Shown here: piece by piece, positions 1 through 10,600 of the stretch
Numbering within the stretch: the first letter of the stretch is position 1
Layout of the letters: each line of letters starts with the position of its first letter
From: Formosa sp.
GTDB taxonomy: Bacteria > Bacteroidota > Bacteroidia > Flavobacteriales > Flavobacteriaceae
Direction of reading: 5' to 3'
Assembly: GCA_018673215.1 (NCBI GenBank)
Contig: JABHDE010000030.1
Coordinates: 50,972-114,971 of the forward strand
DNA: 64,000 nucleotides
Position numbers and translations under genes: made by a program
The notes under the pieces: model-generated
Told to the model about the DNA's origin: nothing
Databases searched by the model: none
What the model saw: only the letters and a program-made list of their open reading frames with translations

Positions 1-1
1 T

Positions 2-190
2 CCAGACGATGGTCGTGGTGTGCTCATACATCTGACAGAATCAGGGCTAAAAAACAGAGAGGAAGTTAAACAAATTGTTTTAAAATTTAACAGCGTGATC
101 AAAACTGAAATTTCAGAAGAAAAACTCAGCCACTTTTACGAAGTATCGGATTCTATTATGAACCTCATATCAAACAAAAAAATATTCTAA
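2..190 (+). CDS. MarR-family transcriptional regulator, C-terminal part (cut by window edge)
   Basis: The open frame entering the window encodes 62 residues ending at a TAA. It begins with the wing of a winged-helix domain (DDGRGVLIHLTESG), followed by a helical C-terminal dimerisation region, as expected for MarR proteins. The N-terminal half lies outside the window. It sits 19 bp upstream of the beta-oxidation genes on the same strand, so it is probably the local regulator of that operon, perhaps sensing acyl-CoA; that role is inferred from position only. Confidence 0.75.
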   Translation, partial: PDDGRGVLIHLTESGLKNREEVKQIVLKFNSVIKTEISEEKLSHFYEVSDSIMNLISNKKIF

Positions 191-209
191 CAACGCTATA
201 TATACTTAG

Positions 210-2618
210 ATGAAAACAAGACGAATCAAAAAAATTGCCATTATTGGATCTGGAATCATGGGCAGCGGAATTGCTTGCCATTTTGCCAATATTGGAGTCG
301 ATGTATTACTTTTAGATATTGTTCCTAGAGAACTCAATGACAAAGAAAAGGCGAAAGGCTTTACTTTAGAAGACAAAGTCGTCAGAAACCGATTGGTGAA
401 TGAAGCCCTTGCAACCTCTTTAAAATCAAAGCCCTCTCCTATTTACCATCAAAAATTTGCAGAACGAATTACGACCGGAAACTTGGAAGACGACATCGCA
501 AAAGTAGCCGATGTGGATTGGATCATGGAAGTGGTGGTTGAACGTTTGGATATCAAAAAAATGGTGTTCGAAAATTTAGAAAAATACCGAACTCCGGGAA
601 CTTTAATCACGTCCAATACATCTGGAATTCCAATAAAATTTATGAGTGAAGGACGCAGTGAAGAGTTTCAAAAGCACTTTTGTGGAACCCACTTTTTTAA
701 TCCCGCACGTTATTTACAATTGTTTGAAATTATTCCAGGACCAAAAACAGATCCCGAGGTTCTTGAATTCTTAGGAAGCTATGGAGAAAAGTTTTTAGGA
801 AAAACGGCCGTCATCGCCAAAGACACCCCGGCATTTATCGGAAACCGCATTGGAATTTTTAGTATTATGAGTTTGTTTCATGCCGTTAAAGACATGGGGA
901 TGACGGTTGAGGCCGTTGACAAATTAACAGGCCCCGTCATCGGCAGACCAAAATCAGCCACTTTTAGAACCGTGGATGTTGTTGGTTTGGATACTTTAGT
1001 ACACGTTGCAAACGGAATTGCTGAAAACTGTAAAGACGATGAACGCTTAGAATCCTTTCAACTTCCAGACTTTATTAACACCATGGTGGAAAACAAATGG
1101 TTAGGCAGTAAAACAGGACAAGGATTCTACAAGAAAAATGTATCCGCAGAGGGCAAAAAAGAAATTTTAACTTTAGACCTGAATACACTTGAATACCGCT
1201 CGGCTCAAAAAGCAAAATTTGCCACATTAGAATTAACCAAAACCATTGACAATGTTATCGATCGTTTCAAGGTTTTAGTTGCTGGGAAAGACAAGGCAGG
1301 AGAGTTTTACAGAAAAACTTTCGCAGCTTTATTTTCATATGTATCCAATCGAATTCCAGAAATTTCAGATGATTTATACAAAATTGACGATGCCATGAAA
1401 GCTGGGTTTGGTTGGGAGCATGGCCCCTTCCAAATTTGGGATGCTATTGGAGTAGAAAAAGGAATTGAATTAATGAAAGCAGAAGGCTTAGAACCTGCTG
1501 CTTGGGTCAATGAGATGTTAGCATCTGGAAGCACCTCTTTCTATTCTATCAAAGAAGGAGCAACCTATGCTTACAACATCCCTGAAAAGACACAAGAAAA
1601 AATTCCTGGACAAGATAGTTTTATCATCCTAGATAACATTCGAAAATCAAACGAAGTGTTTAAAAATTCTGGGGTGGTGATTGAGGATTTAGGCGATGGC
1701 ATTCTCAACTGTGAATTCCGTTCTAAAATGAATACCATAGGTGGCGATGTCTTGGCAGGCTTAAATAAAGCCATTGATTTGGCTGAAAAAGATTTTGCTG
1801 GTTTAGTCGTTGGAAATCAAGGAGCCAATTTTTCTGTAGGAGCCAATATTGGAATGATCTTTATGATGGCTGTCGAGCAAGAATATGACGAGCTTAATAT
1901 GGCAATTAAATACTTTCAAGATACCATGATGCGCATGCGCTATTCCTCCATACCAACAGTAGCCGCACCACACGGAATGGCTTTAGGAGGAGGATGTGAA
2001 TTGTCGCTTCACGCAGACAAAATAGTCGCTGCAGCAGAAACCTATATGGGACTTGTAGAGTTTGGTGTTGGGGTGATCCCTGGCGGAGGAGGTTCAAAAG
2101 AAATGGCACTTAGAGCATCCGATACCTTCCAAAAAGGAGACGTTCAATTGAATGTATTGCAAGAACATTTTTTAACCATTGGGATGGCAAAAGTATCAAC
2201 TTCGGCATATGAAGCATTCGACTTAAACCTTTTGCAAAAAGGGAAAGATGTGGTCGTCGTTAATAAACATAGACAAATAGCCCTAGCAAAACAACATGCT
2301 AAACTAATGGCAGAAAGTGGATACACACAACCCATCATGAGAACCGATGTAAAAGTATTGGGCAAACAAGCCTTAGGGATGTTCTTAGTAGGAACAGACT
2401 CCATGCAGGATAGCAATTATATTTCGGAACACGATATGAAAATAGCAAACAAACTAGCCTATGTGATGGCTGGAGGAGATTTGTCTGAACCCACATTTGT
2501 ATCTGAACAATATTTATTAGATATAGAACGTGAAGCATTTTTAAGCTTATGTACTGAACGTAAAACACTAGAACGCATACAGCATATGTTGACGACGGGG
2601 AAACCATTGAGAAACTAA
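210..2618 (+). CDS. fadN: 3-hydroxyacyl-CoA dehydrogenase / enoyl-CoA hydratase (FadN type)
   Basis: This 802-residue protein is predicted to carry out the hydratase and NAD-dependent dehydrogenase steps of fatty-acid beta-oxidation in the cytoplasm. The N-terminus has a Rossmann dinucleotide motif (GSGIMGSG, about residues 13-20) and a 3-hydroxyacyl-CoA dehydrogenase body through about residue 430. A crotonase domain occupies about residues 490-700, with the oxyanion-hole stretch ALGGGCELSLHAD and a GVIPGGGG loop. The domain order (dehydrogenase first) is that of Bacillus FadN, opposite to E. coli FadB. It is the first gene of a three-gene set with a thiolase and an acyl-CoA dehydrogenase. 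The fadN label is by domain order and gene order. Confidence 0.93.
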   Translation: MKTRRIKKIAIIGSGIMGSGIACHFANIGVDVLLLDIVPRELNDKEKAKGFTLEDKVVRNRLVNEALATSLKSKPSPIYHQKFAERITTGNLEDDIAKVADVDWIMEVVVERLDIKKMVFENLEKYRTPGTLITSNTSGIPIKFMSEGRSEEFQKHFCGTHFFNPARYLQLFEIIPGPKTDPEVLEFLGSYGEKFLGKTAVIAKDTPAFIGNRIGIFSIMSLFHAVKDMGMTVEAVDKLTGPVIGRPKSATFRTVDVVGLDTLVHVANGIAENCKDDERLESFQLPDFINTMVENKWLGSKTGQGFYKKNVSAEGKKEILTLDLNTLEYRSAQKAKFATLELTKTIDNVIDRFKVLVAGKDKAGEFYRKTFAALFSYVSNRIPEISDDLYKIDDAMKAGFGWEHGPFQIWDAIGVEKGIELMKAEGLEPAAWVNEMLASGSTSFYSIKEGATYAYNIPEKTQEKIPGQDSFIILDNIRKSNEVFKNSGVVIEDLGDGILNCEFRSKMNTIGGDVLAGLNKAIDLAEKDFAGLVVGNQGANFSVGANIGMIFMMAVEQEYDELNMAIKYFQDTMMRMRYSSIPTVAAPHGMALGGGCELSLHADKIVAAAETYMGLVEFGVGVIPGGGGSKEMALRASDTFQKGDVQLNVLQEHFLTIGMAKVSTSAYEAFDLNLLQKGKDVVVVNKHRQIALAKQHAKLMAESGYTQPIMRTDVKVLGKQALGMFLVGTDSMQDSNYISEHDMKIANKLAYVMAGGDLSEPTFVSEQYLLDIEREAFLSLCTERKTLERIQHMLTTGKPLRN

Positions 2619-2725
2619 AGTGATGAATAAAAATGACTTAAGATTAAATGACATAAGACCACAAGACTGTTAGTAAAGTCTTACTTAATAAGTCTATTTA
2701 ATTTATAAGTCAAAAAAAAAAAGAT

Positions 2726-3919
2726 ATGAATAAAACCGCTTACATCGTAAAAGCCTACAGAACCGCCGTAGGAAAAGCACCAAAAGGTGTATTCCGTTTT
2801 AAAAGAACGGATGAATTAGCCGCAGAAACCATCAAATATATGATGAAAGAATTGCCTGATTTAGACCCAAAACGTATAGACGATGTCATTGTTGGAAATG
2901 CCATGCCAGAAGGATCTCAAGGGCTAAATATGGCACGACTCATTTCATTAATGGGATTAGATATTGTCGATGTTCCAGGAGTGACTGTCAATCGTTTTTG
3001 CTCGTCCGGAATCGAAACCATTGGAATGGCGACAGCAAAAATTCAAGCTGGAATGGCCGATTGTATCATTGCTGGAGGAGCTGAAAGTATGAGCAGTGTA
3101 CCAATGACAGGGTACAAACCAGAACTTAATTATGATATTGTAAAAGCAGGTCATGAAGATTATTATTGGGGCATGGGAAACACAGCCGAAGCAGTAGCTA
3201 ATCAGTTCAAAATATCTCGTGAAGATCAAGACGAGTTCGCTTATAATTCCCATATGAAAGCCTTACGAGCGCAAGCAGAAAACCGTTTTCAGGATCAGAT
3301 TGTTCCGATTGATGTCGAACAAACATATATTGATGCCAACGGGAAAAAAGCAACCAGATCCTATACTGTCACAAAGGATGAAGGCCCAAGAGCTGGAACA
3401 AGCAAAGAAGCCCTCGCAAAACTGAGAGCCGTATTTGCTGCAGGTGGAAGTGTCACAGCAGGAAATTCATCGCAAATGAGTGATGGGGCAGCTTTTGTCA
3501 TGGTCATGAGTGAAGACATGGTAAAAGAATTAAACCTAGAACCAATTGCACGATTGGTTAACTATGCTGCCGCAGGTGTTGAGCCAAGAATTATGGGAAT
3601 TGGTCCTGTTAAAGCGATTCCAAAAGCCTTAAAACAAGCCGGTTTAAAACAAGACGATCTGTCTATAATTGAACTCAATGAAGCCTTTGCATCTCAATCC
3701 TTAGCAGTTATAAGAGAATTAAACCTTAACCCAGACATCATCAATCCAAATGGAGGGGCAATCTCTTTAGGACACCCCCTAGGTTGCACAGGAGCAAAAC
3801 TATCGGTTCAATTGTTTGATGAAATGCGAAAACAAAAAATGCAAGGAAAATATGGAGCCGTCACCATGTGTGTCGGAACAGGACAAGGGGCTTGTGGGAT
3901 TTTTGAGTTCTTAAAATAA
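2726..3919 (+). CDS. fadA: Acetyl-CoA C-acyltransferase (thiolase)
   Basis: This 397-residue thiolase should cleave 3-ketoacyl-CoA to acetyl-CoA and a shortened acyl-CoA. The active-site landmarks are visible: the nucleophilic Cys in NRFCSSG (about residue 92), the C-terminal His in GGAISLGHPLGCTG, and the proton-shuttle Cys in CVGTGQGACG. Length is typical for the family. The 107-bp AT-rich spacer after fadN contains a weak hairpin (AAGACT at 2663 with AGTCTT at 2677) but no strong terminator, so co-transcription with fadN is likely. Confidence 0.95.
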   Translation: MNKTAYIVKAYRTAVGKAPKGVFRFKRTDELAAETIKYMMKELPDLDPKRIDDVIVGNAMPEGSQGLNMARLISLMGLDIVDVPGVTVNRFCSSGIETIGMATAKIQAGMADCIIAGGAESMSSVPMTGYKPELNYDIVKAGHEDYYWGMGNTAEAVANQFKISREDQDEFAYNSHMKALRAQAENRFQDQIVPIDVEQTYIDANGKKATRSYTVTKDEGPRAGTSKEALAKLRAVFAAGGSVTAGNSSQMSDGAAFVMVMSEDMVKELNLEPIARLVNYAAAGVEPRIMGIGPVKAIPKALKQAGLKQDDLSIIELNEAFASQSLAVIRELNLNPDIINPNGGAISLGHPLGCTGAKLSVQLFDEMRKQKMQGKYGAVTMCVGTGQGACGIFEFLK

Positions 3920-4095
3920 ATAGAATTAAGATTATTAGAATTAAGTACTAAGACGTTGCAATTCCGTTTTATGCATACTTCTAAATTTAACTAGAAATAA
4001 ATAAAATAATAAACAAATTAATTATTAAGTACAAAGACGAAAGTTCTCTAGCTAGACATCTTAATAATTATACTAAAAACTTAATACTAAAGAGG

Positions 4096-5904
4096 ATGGA
4101 AGCAAACGACAAACAACTACTCAGAGGAGGTCAATTCTTAGTGAAAGAAACAAAATGCGAAGATGTATTTACTCCTGAAGATTTTACGGAAGAGCAAACA
4201 ATGATGAAAGAAGCGGTGATGGAATTTAATGACCGTGAAATCATACCTCATAAAACACGTTTTGAAACTAAAGATTTTGCTTTGACAGAAGAATGTATGC
4301 GCAAAGCTGGTGATCTAGGGTTTTTGAGTGTAGCGGTCCCCGAAGCCTTTGGGGGGATGGGAATGGGATTTGTATCAACGGTATTAACTTGTGATTACAT
4401 CTCTAGCGGTACAGGGTCATTTAGCACGGCTTTTGGAGCACATACTGGCATTGGTACTATGCCAATCACACTATATGGTACCGATGAGCAGAAACAAAAA
4501 TATGTTCCAAAATTAGCTTCTGGTGAATGGTTTGGCGCCTATTGCCTCACAGAACCTGGAGCTGGTTCGGATGCCAATTCGGGAAAAACTACGGCCGAAT
4601 TATCTAAAGATGGAAAGTCCTATAAAATCAATGGTCAAAAAATGTGGATCTCCAATGCAGGATTCTGTAGTGTGATGATCGTATTTGCACGGATTGAAAA
4701 TGATAAAAACATCACTGGGTTTATTGTTGAATATGATAGTGAAAAGCCAAATGGAATTGTTTTAGGAGAAGAAGAACACAAATTAGGAATCCGTGCCTCC
4801 TCTACTCGTCAAGTATTTTTTAATGACACTGTTGTCCCTATAGAGAATATGTTAGCAGGGCGTGGAGAAGGATTTAAAATTGCTATGAACTCTCTCAATG
4901 TAGGACGCATCAAATTGGCAGCGGCCTGTTTAGATTCTCAAAGACGAATTTTAAATATCGCCGTAAATTATGCCAAGGAACGCAAACAATTCAAAACATC
5001 AATCGCAGACTTTGGGGCTATTAAAGTAAAATTAGCGGAGATGTCTGCCAGTGCTTATGCAGGAGAGTCTGCTACCTACAGAGCTGCAAAAGATATTGAA
5101 GACCGAATCGCATTACGTGAAGCAGCTGGAAACACACACCAAGAAGCTGAACTTAAGGGAGTTGAAGAATATGCTATTGAATGCTCTATATTAAAAGTAG
5201 CGGTTTCTGAGGATGTGCAAAACTGTGCTGATGAAGGAATACAAATTTTTGGTGGCATGGGATTTTCAGAAGAAACACCCATGGAATCTGCTTGGAGAGA
5301 TGCTAGAATAGCGCGTATTTACGAAGGAACCAATGAAATTAACAGAATGCTCTCAGTGGGGATGCTTGTCAAAAAAGCCATGAAAGGGCATGTCGATTTA
5401 TTAGGACCTGCTTCAAAAGTTCAAGAAGAACTCATGGGAATTCCTTCTTTTGAAACACCAGATTACTCTGAATTATTTTCAGAAGAAAAGGAGATGATAA
5501 AGAAATTGAAAAAAACATTTTTAATGGTAGCCGGAGGTGCAGTTCAAAAATATGGCCCTCAACTCGAAGAGCACCAACAGTTATTAATTGCTGCTGCAGA
5601 TATTTTAATAGAGATCTATATGGCAGAGTCGGCCATTTTAAGAACTGAGAAAAACGTGAAGCGTACAAGTGAAAAAGAACAATCGGCACAAATAGCGATG
5701 GCTAAATTATATTTATACCACGCGGTTGATATTGTTGAAGAAAAAGGGAAAGAAAGCATCATCTCTTTTGCTGAAGGCGACGAACAACGCATGATGTTAA
5801 TGGGACTGAAACGTTTTACAAAATACACAAATTACCCTGATATTGTAGATTTACGTATCGAAATTGCAGAAAAAGTCAAAGAAGAAAATGGCTATTGTTT
5901 TTAA
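4096..5904 (+). CDS. fadE: Acyl-CoA dehydrogenase (FadE of the fadNAE type)
   Basis: This 602-residue FAD enzyme is predicted to make the trans-2-enoyl-CoA in the first beta-oxidation step. Acyl-CoA dehydrogenase signatures include YCLTEPGAGSDANS (about 152-165), the WISNAG segment, and GGMGFSEETPMESAWRDARI with YEGTNEINR toward residue 420. A C-terminal extension beyond the core (about 435-602) matches the longer class found in Bacillus FadE/YusJ. It follows fadA by 176 bp and is the last gene before a strong terminator. The spacer holds two near-identical 16-bp words (3940-3955 and 4024-4039, one mismatch). Confidence 0.93.
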   Translation: MEANDKQLLRGGQFLVKETKCEDVFTPEDFTEEQTMMKEAVMEFNDREIIPHKTRFETKDFALTEECMRKAGDLGFLSVAVPEAFGGMGMGFVSTVLTCDYISSGTGSFSTAFGAHTGIGTMPITLYGTDEQKQKYVPKLASGEWFGAYCLTEPGAGSDANSGKTTAELSKDGKSYKINGQKMWISNAGFCSVMIVFARIENDKNITGFIVEYDSEKPNGIVLGEEEHKLGIRASSTRQVFFNDTVVPIENMLAGRGEGFKIAMNSLNVGRIKLAAACLDSQRRILNIAVNYAKERKQFKTSIADFGAIKVKLAEMSASAYAGESATYRAAKDIEDRIALREAAGNTHQEAELKGVEEYAIECSILKVAVSEDVQNCADEGIQIFGGMGFSEETPMESAWRDARIARIYEGTNEINRMLSVGMLVKKAMKGHVDLLGPASKVQEELMGIPSFETPDYSELFSEEKEMIKKLKKTFLMVAGGAVQKYGPQLEEHQQLLIAAADILIEIYMAESAILRTEKNVKRTSEKEQSAQIAMAKLYLYHAVDIVEEKGKESIISFAEGDEQRMMLMGLKRFTKYTNYPDIVDLRIEIAEKVKEENGYCF

Positions 5905-5927
5905 GCAATACTTTTTAAATAGAGAAA

Positions 5928-5958
5928 CGTCTCAAAGTAGTTTGAGGCGTTTTTTTTT
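5928..5958 (+). terminator. Rho-independent terminator of the fad operon
   Basis: A 9-bp stem (CGTCTCAAA with TTTGAGGCG, one G-T pair) and a GTAG loop are followed by nine T residues, 24 bp after the fadE stop codon. Confidence 0.9.
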
Positions 5959-6017
5959 GCAAAAACTACAGACTGAGAGTGCTGCATTTAAAAATTGTTT
6001 AACTTTATAAAAAAAAT

Positions 6018-7664
6018 ATGAAGACCAAATCTTTTTTATTAATCCTAATTTTATTACCGAGTGTTTCTATTAACGGTCAAAATTTAAAATCAGACCAAAA
6101 CACCTTTACACGTCAAGATACATTGAGAGGGAGCATCACTGCTGAACGTGATTGGTGGGACTTAAATTATTACCATTTAGATATTGTTGTAAATCCAAAA
6201 GCAAAGTCCATTAAAGGAAAAAATACCATTCGTTATACTATTCTTAAAGCTAATCAAACCCTTCAAATTGATTTACAAAATCCTATGAAACTGACCAAAG
6301 CTGTTCAAGATGGTGTAGAATTAGAGTTCGTAACAGAGGGCAACGCACATTTTATCAGCTTAATAAAACCACAGACTGCCATTGGTTTACAAGAAGAAAT
6401 TGAAATTTTTTATGAAGGCAATCCACGAGTCGCCGTAAGAGCACCGTGGGATGGTGGTATATCTTGGAAAAAAGACAAAAACGGCATAGATTTTATTGCC
6501 TCTTCTTGTCAAGGTTTAGGTGCTAGTGTATGGTGGCCAAACAAGGACCATATGTATGATGAAGTGGACAGCATGAAAATTAGTGTGAATGTTCCAAAAC
6601 ATTTGATGAACATCTCAAACGGAAGACTTGAATCTGTCGATAAAAAAGATGATGAAACCACAACTTACAACTGGGTCGTAACAAATCCTATTAATAATTA
6701 TGGAGTGAACATTAATATTGGAGATTATGTGCATTTCTCTGAGGTTTATGAAGGTGAAAAAGGCCCTCTAGATATGGACTACTATGTTTTAAGAGACCAT
6801 TTAGAAAAAGCAAAAAAACAATTCAAAGATGCCCCCAAAATGATGAAAGCCTTTGAACATTGGTTTGGTCCCTACCCTTTTTATGAGGATAGTTTTAAGT
6901 TGGTGGAAGTCCCCTACTTAGGCATGGAACACCAAAGCTCTGTAACTTATGGAAATCAATTTAAACAAGGGTATTTGGGTAGAGATATATCAGGAACTGG
7001 TTGGGGATTAAAATTTGATTTTATTATCATTCACGAATCCGGTCATGAATGGTTTGCAAATAACATTACTTACAAAGATGCAGCGGACATGTGGATTCAC
7101 GAAGGGTTTACGGCCTATTCAGAAAACCTGTTTTTAGATTATTACTTTGGATCAGAAGCTTCGGCAGATTATGTCATTGGAACCAGAAGAAATATTCAAA
7201 ATGACAAACCAATTATTGGAGTCTACGATGTAAATTCTGAAGGTTCGTCAGACATGTATTACAAAGGTGCCAATATGTTACACACACTACGTCACCTCGT
7301 AAATGATGACGAAAAATGGCGACAACTATTAAGAGGTCTGAATGAGACTTTTTACCACCAAACCGTCACCACTCAAGAAATTGAAAACTATTTGAGTGAA
7401 TTTTCAGGACTAAATCTATCCGCATTTTTCAACCAATACCTTCGGGATGTTCGAGTTCCAACTTTAGAGTATTCAATAATAAATAAACAACTCCAGTACC
7501 GATGGAACAATGTTGTCGAGAATTTTGAAATGCCTATTGAAATTAAAATCAATCAAGAAGCTCTATGGCTCTACCCTACTGTCGATTGGAAAAAAATGAA
7601 AATCAATTCCAAACAAATTAGTATCGACAGAGACTACTATATCAACTACAAACAACTAAATTAA
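6018..7664 (+). CDS. Secreted M1-family zinc metallopeptidase
   Basis: The 548-residue protein starts with a hydrophobic signal peptide (about residues 1-20). It carries the gluzincin zinc site HESGHEW (H339, E340, H343) and the third ligand E362 in HEGFTAYSE, 18 residues after the second His as expected for family M1. The exopeptidase-type GxMEN segment appears as GMEHQ (302-306). It lacks the long helical C-terminus of classical aminopeptidase N, which is common for the compact Bacteroidota members. It is likely a periplasmic or outer-membrane-associated aminopeptidase. The next gene begins 12 bp downstream, so the two are probably co-transcribed. Confidence 0.92.
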   Translation: MKTKSFLLILILLPSVSINGQNLKSDQNTFTRQDTLRGSITAERDWWDLNYYHLDIVVNPKAKSIKGKNTIRYTILKANQTLQIDLQNPMKLTKAVQDGVELEFVTEGNAHFISLIKPQTAIGLQEEIEIFYEGNPRVAVRAPWDGGISWKKDKNGIDFIASSCQGLGASVWWPNKDHMYDEVDSMKISVNVPKHLMNISNGRLESVDKKDDETTTYNWVVTNPINNYGVNINIGDYVHFSEVYEGEKGPLDMDYYVLRDHLEKAKKQFKDAPKMMKAFEHWFGPYPFYEDSFKLVEVPYLGMEHQSSVTYGNQFKQGYLGRDISGTGWGLKFDFIIIHESGHEWFANNITYKDAADMWIHEGFTAYSENLFLDYYFGSEASADYVIGTRRNIQNDKPIIGVYDVNSEGSSDMYYKGANMLHTLRHLVNDDEKWRQLLRGLNETFYHQTVTTQEIENYLSEFSGLNLSAFFNQYLRDVRVPTLEYSIINKQLQYRWNNVVENFEMPIEIKINQEALWLYPTVDWKKMKINSKQISIDRDYYINYKQLN

Positions 7665-7676
7665 AAACATTTTCTA

Positions 7677-10600
7677 ATGAGAACCATACTATCAATCTTA
7701 CTATTAGTGTTCAGTTTAAATGGAGTCGCACAAGAATTCTCCATGGAACTTCTTAAAAACAAAACCCCAAGAAATATTGGTCCAGGCGGTATGTCTGGAC
7801 GGGTGACTTCCATAGATGTAGTTCATGCCAATACAGACATCATGTATGCTGGAACGGCTTCAGGTGGTTTATGGAAATCCACTTCTGGAGGCATCAAATG
7901 GGTACCTATTTTCGATAATGAAGCGACCGCCTCTATTGGTGCTGTTGCCGTTCAACAATCCAATCCTAGTGTCATTTGGGTCGGAACAGGCGAAGGCAAT
8001 CCTCGTAACAGTATAAATGGCGGTTATGGTATTTATAAATCCTTGGATGGTGGTAAAAACTGGATGTTGATGGGCTTAGAAAAAACACGTCATATCCATC
8101 GTGTCATTATTGACCCTACAAATCCGAATACAGTATATGCCGCAGCGATTGGATCTCCTTGGGGAGAACATCCTGAACGTGGGGTATATAAAACCATTGA
8201 TGGCGGTAAAACATGGAATAAAATATTATATACAAATCAAAAAAGTGGCGCAGCAGATTTGGTGATGGACCCTCAAAACCCCAATAAGTTAATCGCTGCC
8301 ATGTGGGAACACAAACGCGACCCTTGGTTTTTCAACTCTGGTGGAGAAGGCTCTGGACTGTACAGCACCTATGATGGGGGCGAAACATGGAAAAAAATAA
8401 CGTCTGAAGATGGATTACCTGAAGGGAATTTGGGTCGAATTGGTGTAGCAATTGCTCCCAGTAAACCAGATATCATTTATGCTCTGATCGAAGCAAAAAA
8501 GAACGCTCTGTACAAAAGTAACGATGGGGGTGTCAAATGGGAAAAGGTCAGTGATAACATGAACGAAATCGGAAATCGCCCTTTTTATTATGCAGATATT
8601 TATGTCGATTCACAAAACGAAAATCGACTGTATTCAATATTTACTTATGTCAATATCAGTGAAGATGGTGGAAAAAGCTTTGAACAACTCATGCCCGCTT
8701 ATGGAGTTGATAATGGCATTCACCCAGACCATCATGCTTGGTGGATACATCCAACAAATGGTAACTTTATGATTGATGGAAATGATGGCGGTCTAAACAT
8801 TACTAAAGATGGTGGAGATTCGTGGCGATTTATCGGAAATTTGCCCGTAGCACAATTTTACCATATAAATATAGATAATGAATTTCCTTACAATGTGTAT
8901 GGCGGCATGCAAGACAATGGATCTTGGAGAGGACCGGCTTATGTGTGGCGTGCACAAGGCATCAGAAATTCATACTGGCAAGAAATTAGTTTTGGAGATG
9001 GATTTGATGTGATTCCTGACAAGGACGATTCACAATTTGGATGGACCATGAGTCAACAAGGCTATGTGAGTCGTTATGATTGGAAAACAGGAAATAATTA
9101 TATTGTACGACCTACCCACCCAGATGCGGATGTGACCCTTCGTTTTAATTGGAATGCAGCGATTAATATTGATCCCTATTCAAATAGTACGCTGTACTTT
9201 GGAAGTCAATTTGTTCATAAATCAACCGATAAAGGCGAGACATGGAGTATTATTTCTCCAGACTTATCTACGAATGACCCAGATAAATTAAAACAGCACG
9301 AAAGTGGTGGATTGACTATGGATGCCACTGGAGCTGAGAACCATTGTACCATTTTAGTGATCGAACCCTCAGAAGTGGAAGCCAATATGCTTTGGGTGAG
9401 TACTGACGATGGACGTGTGCACTATACCCAAGATGGAGGATCTCAATGGACAGAAGTTTCTAAAAACATTAAAGGATTGCCAAAAGGGAGTTGGATTCCA
9501 CAAATCAAAGCATCTAAAACAAATAAGGGCGAAGCGCTTTTAATCGCCAATGATTATAGACGTTTTAACTACACCCCTTACGCATATCGCACAAAAAACT
9601 ACGGCAAATCATGGGAGCGAATTGTCGATGCATCAGATGTAAAGAGCTATACTTTATCAATTGTTGAAGATGCTGAAGAACCTAATTTATTATTTTTAGG
9701 AACAGATGATGGACTTTATATTTCTATTGATAGCGGAGCCAAATGGACCAAATGGATGGAAGGGTTTCCAACTGTATCTGTGAAGGATTTAATAATTCAC
9801 CCTCGTGAACATGATTTAGTCATTGGAACCTTTGGACGAGCTGCTTGGGTTTTAGATGATATTCGTCCATTGAGAGCTCTCGCAAAAAATCAAAATTTAC
9901 TTAAAAAAACAGTTCACTTATTTGAAACACCTACGGCCTATCAAGCAGCCTATCAACAACCTACAGGCAGTCGATTTGGAGGAGATGCCATGTTTAATGG
10001 AGAAAATAGAGACAGTGGTGCACAGTTTTCATATTATGTGAAAGTTCAAAAAAACAACTCAAAAGCAGACGAAAACGAAGATAAAAATAAGGAAGAAGAC
10101 CAAAAAGAAACAACAGAGGTCAAATGGGATTCTTTACAGCTTCAACTATTTGATGGTGAACGCCTCATACGAACCCTCAAAAAAAAGGCACCTAAAGACG
10201 ATGGAATTCATTTTTTGAGATGGAATATGGATGAAAAGGGTGTTGAAAGACCTTCTAAAAAAATACAAAAATCGAAACGTGAACCTTCTGGAGTCCAAGT
10301 CATGCCTGGATCCTACCGTGCGGTACTTCGTTATGGTGACCAAAATTCGGAGACTATTATTAAAGTCAAGAGCGACCCACGAATCCCCTACAATGTCCAA
10401 GCAAGGCAAGCAGTGTACGATGCACTAAAGGAGTTTGAACACCAGCAAGAAACAATGCGTAAAGCAGTTAAACAACTCGTAGAAAGTAAAAATATCGTTT
10501 CTGAGTTTTCCGAAAAACTATCAAAAAAAGACAAAAAGTTAAATAAAGAAGCTCTTAAAAAATGTAAAGAACTCACTGAAAAAATAGACTCACTTTTAGC

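Noticed and set aside
1307..2607. Several minus-strand open frames of 60-90 codons opposite fadN
   Set aside because: They lie wholly inside a well-supported gene and show no recognisable protein features; they are antisense shadows.
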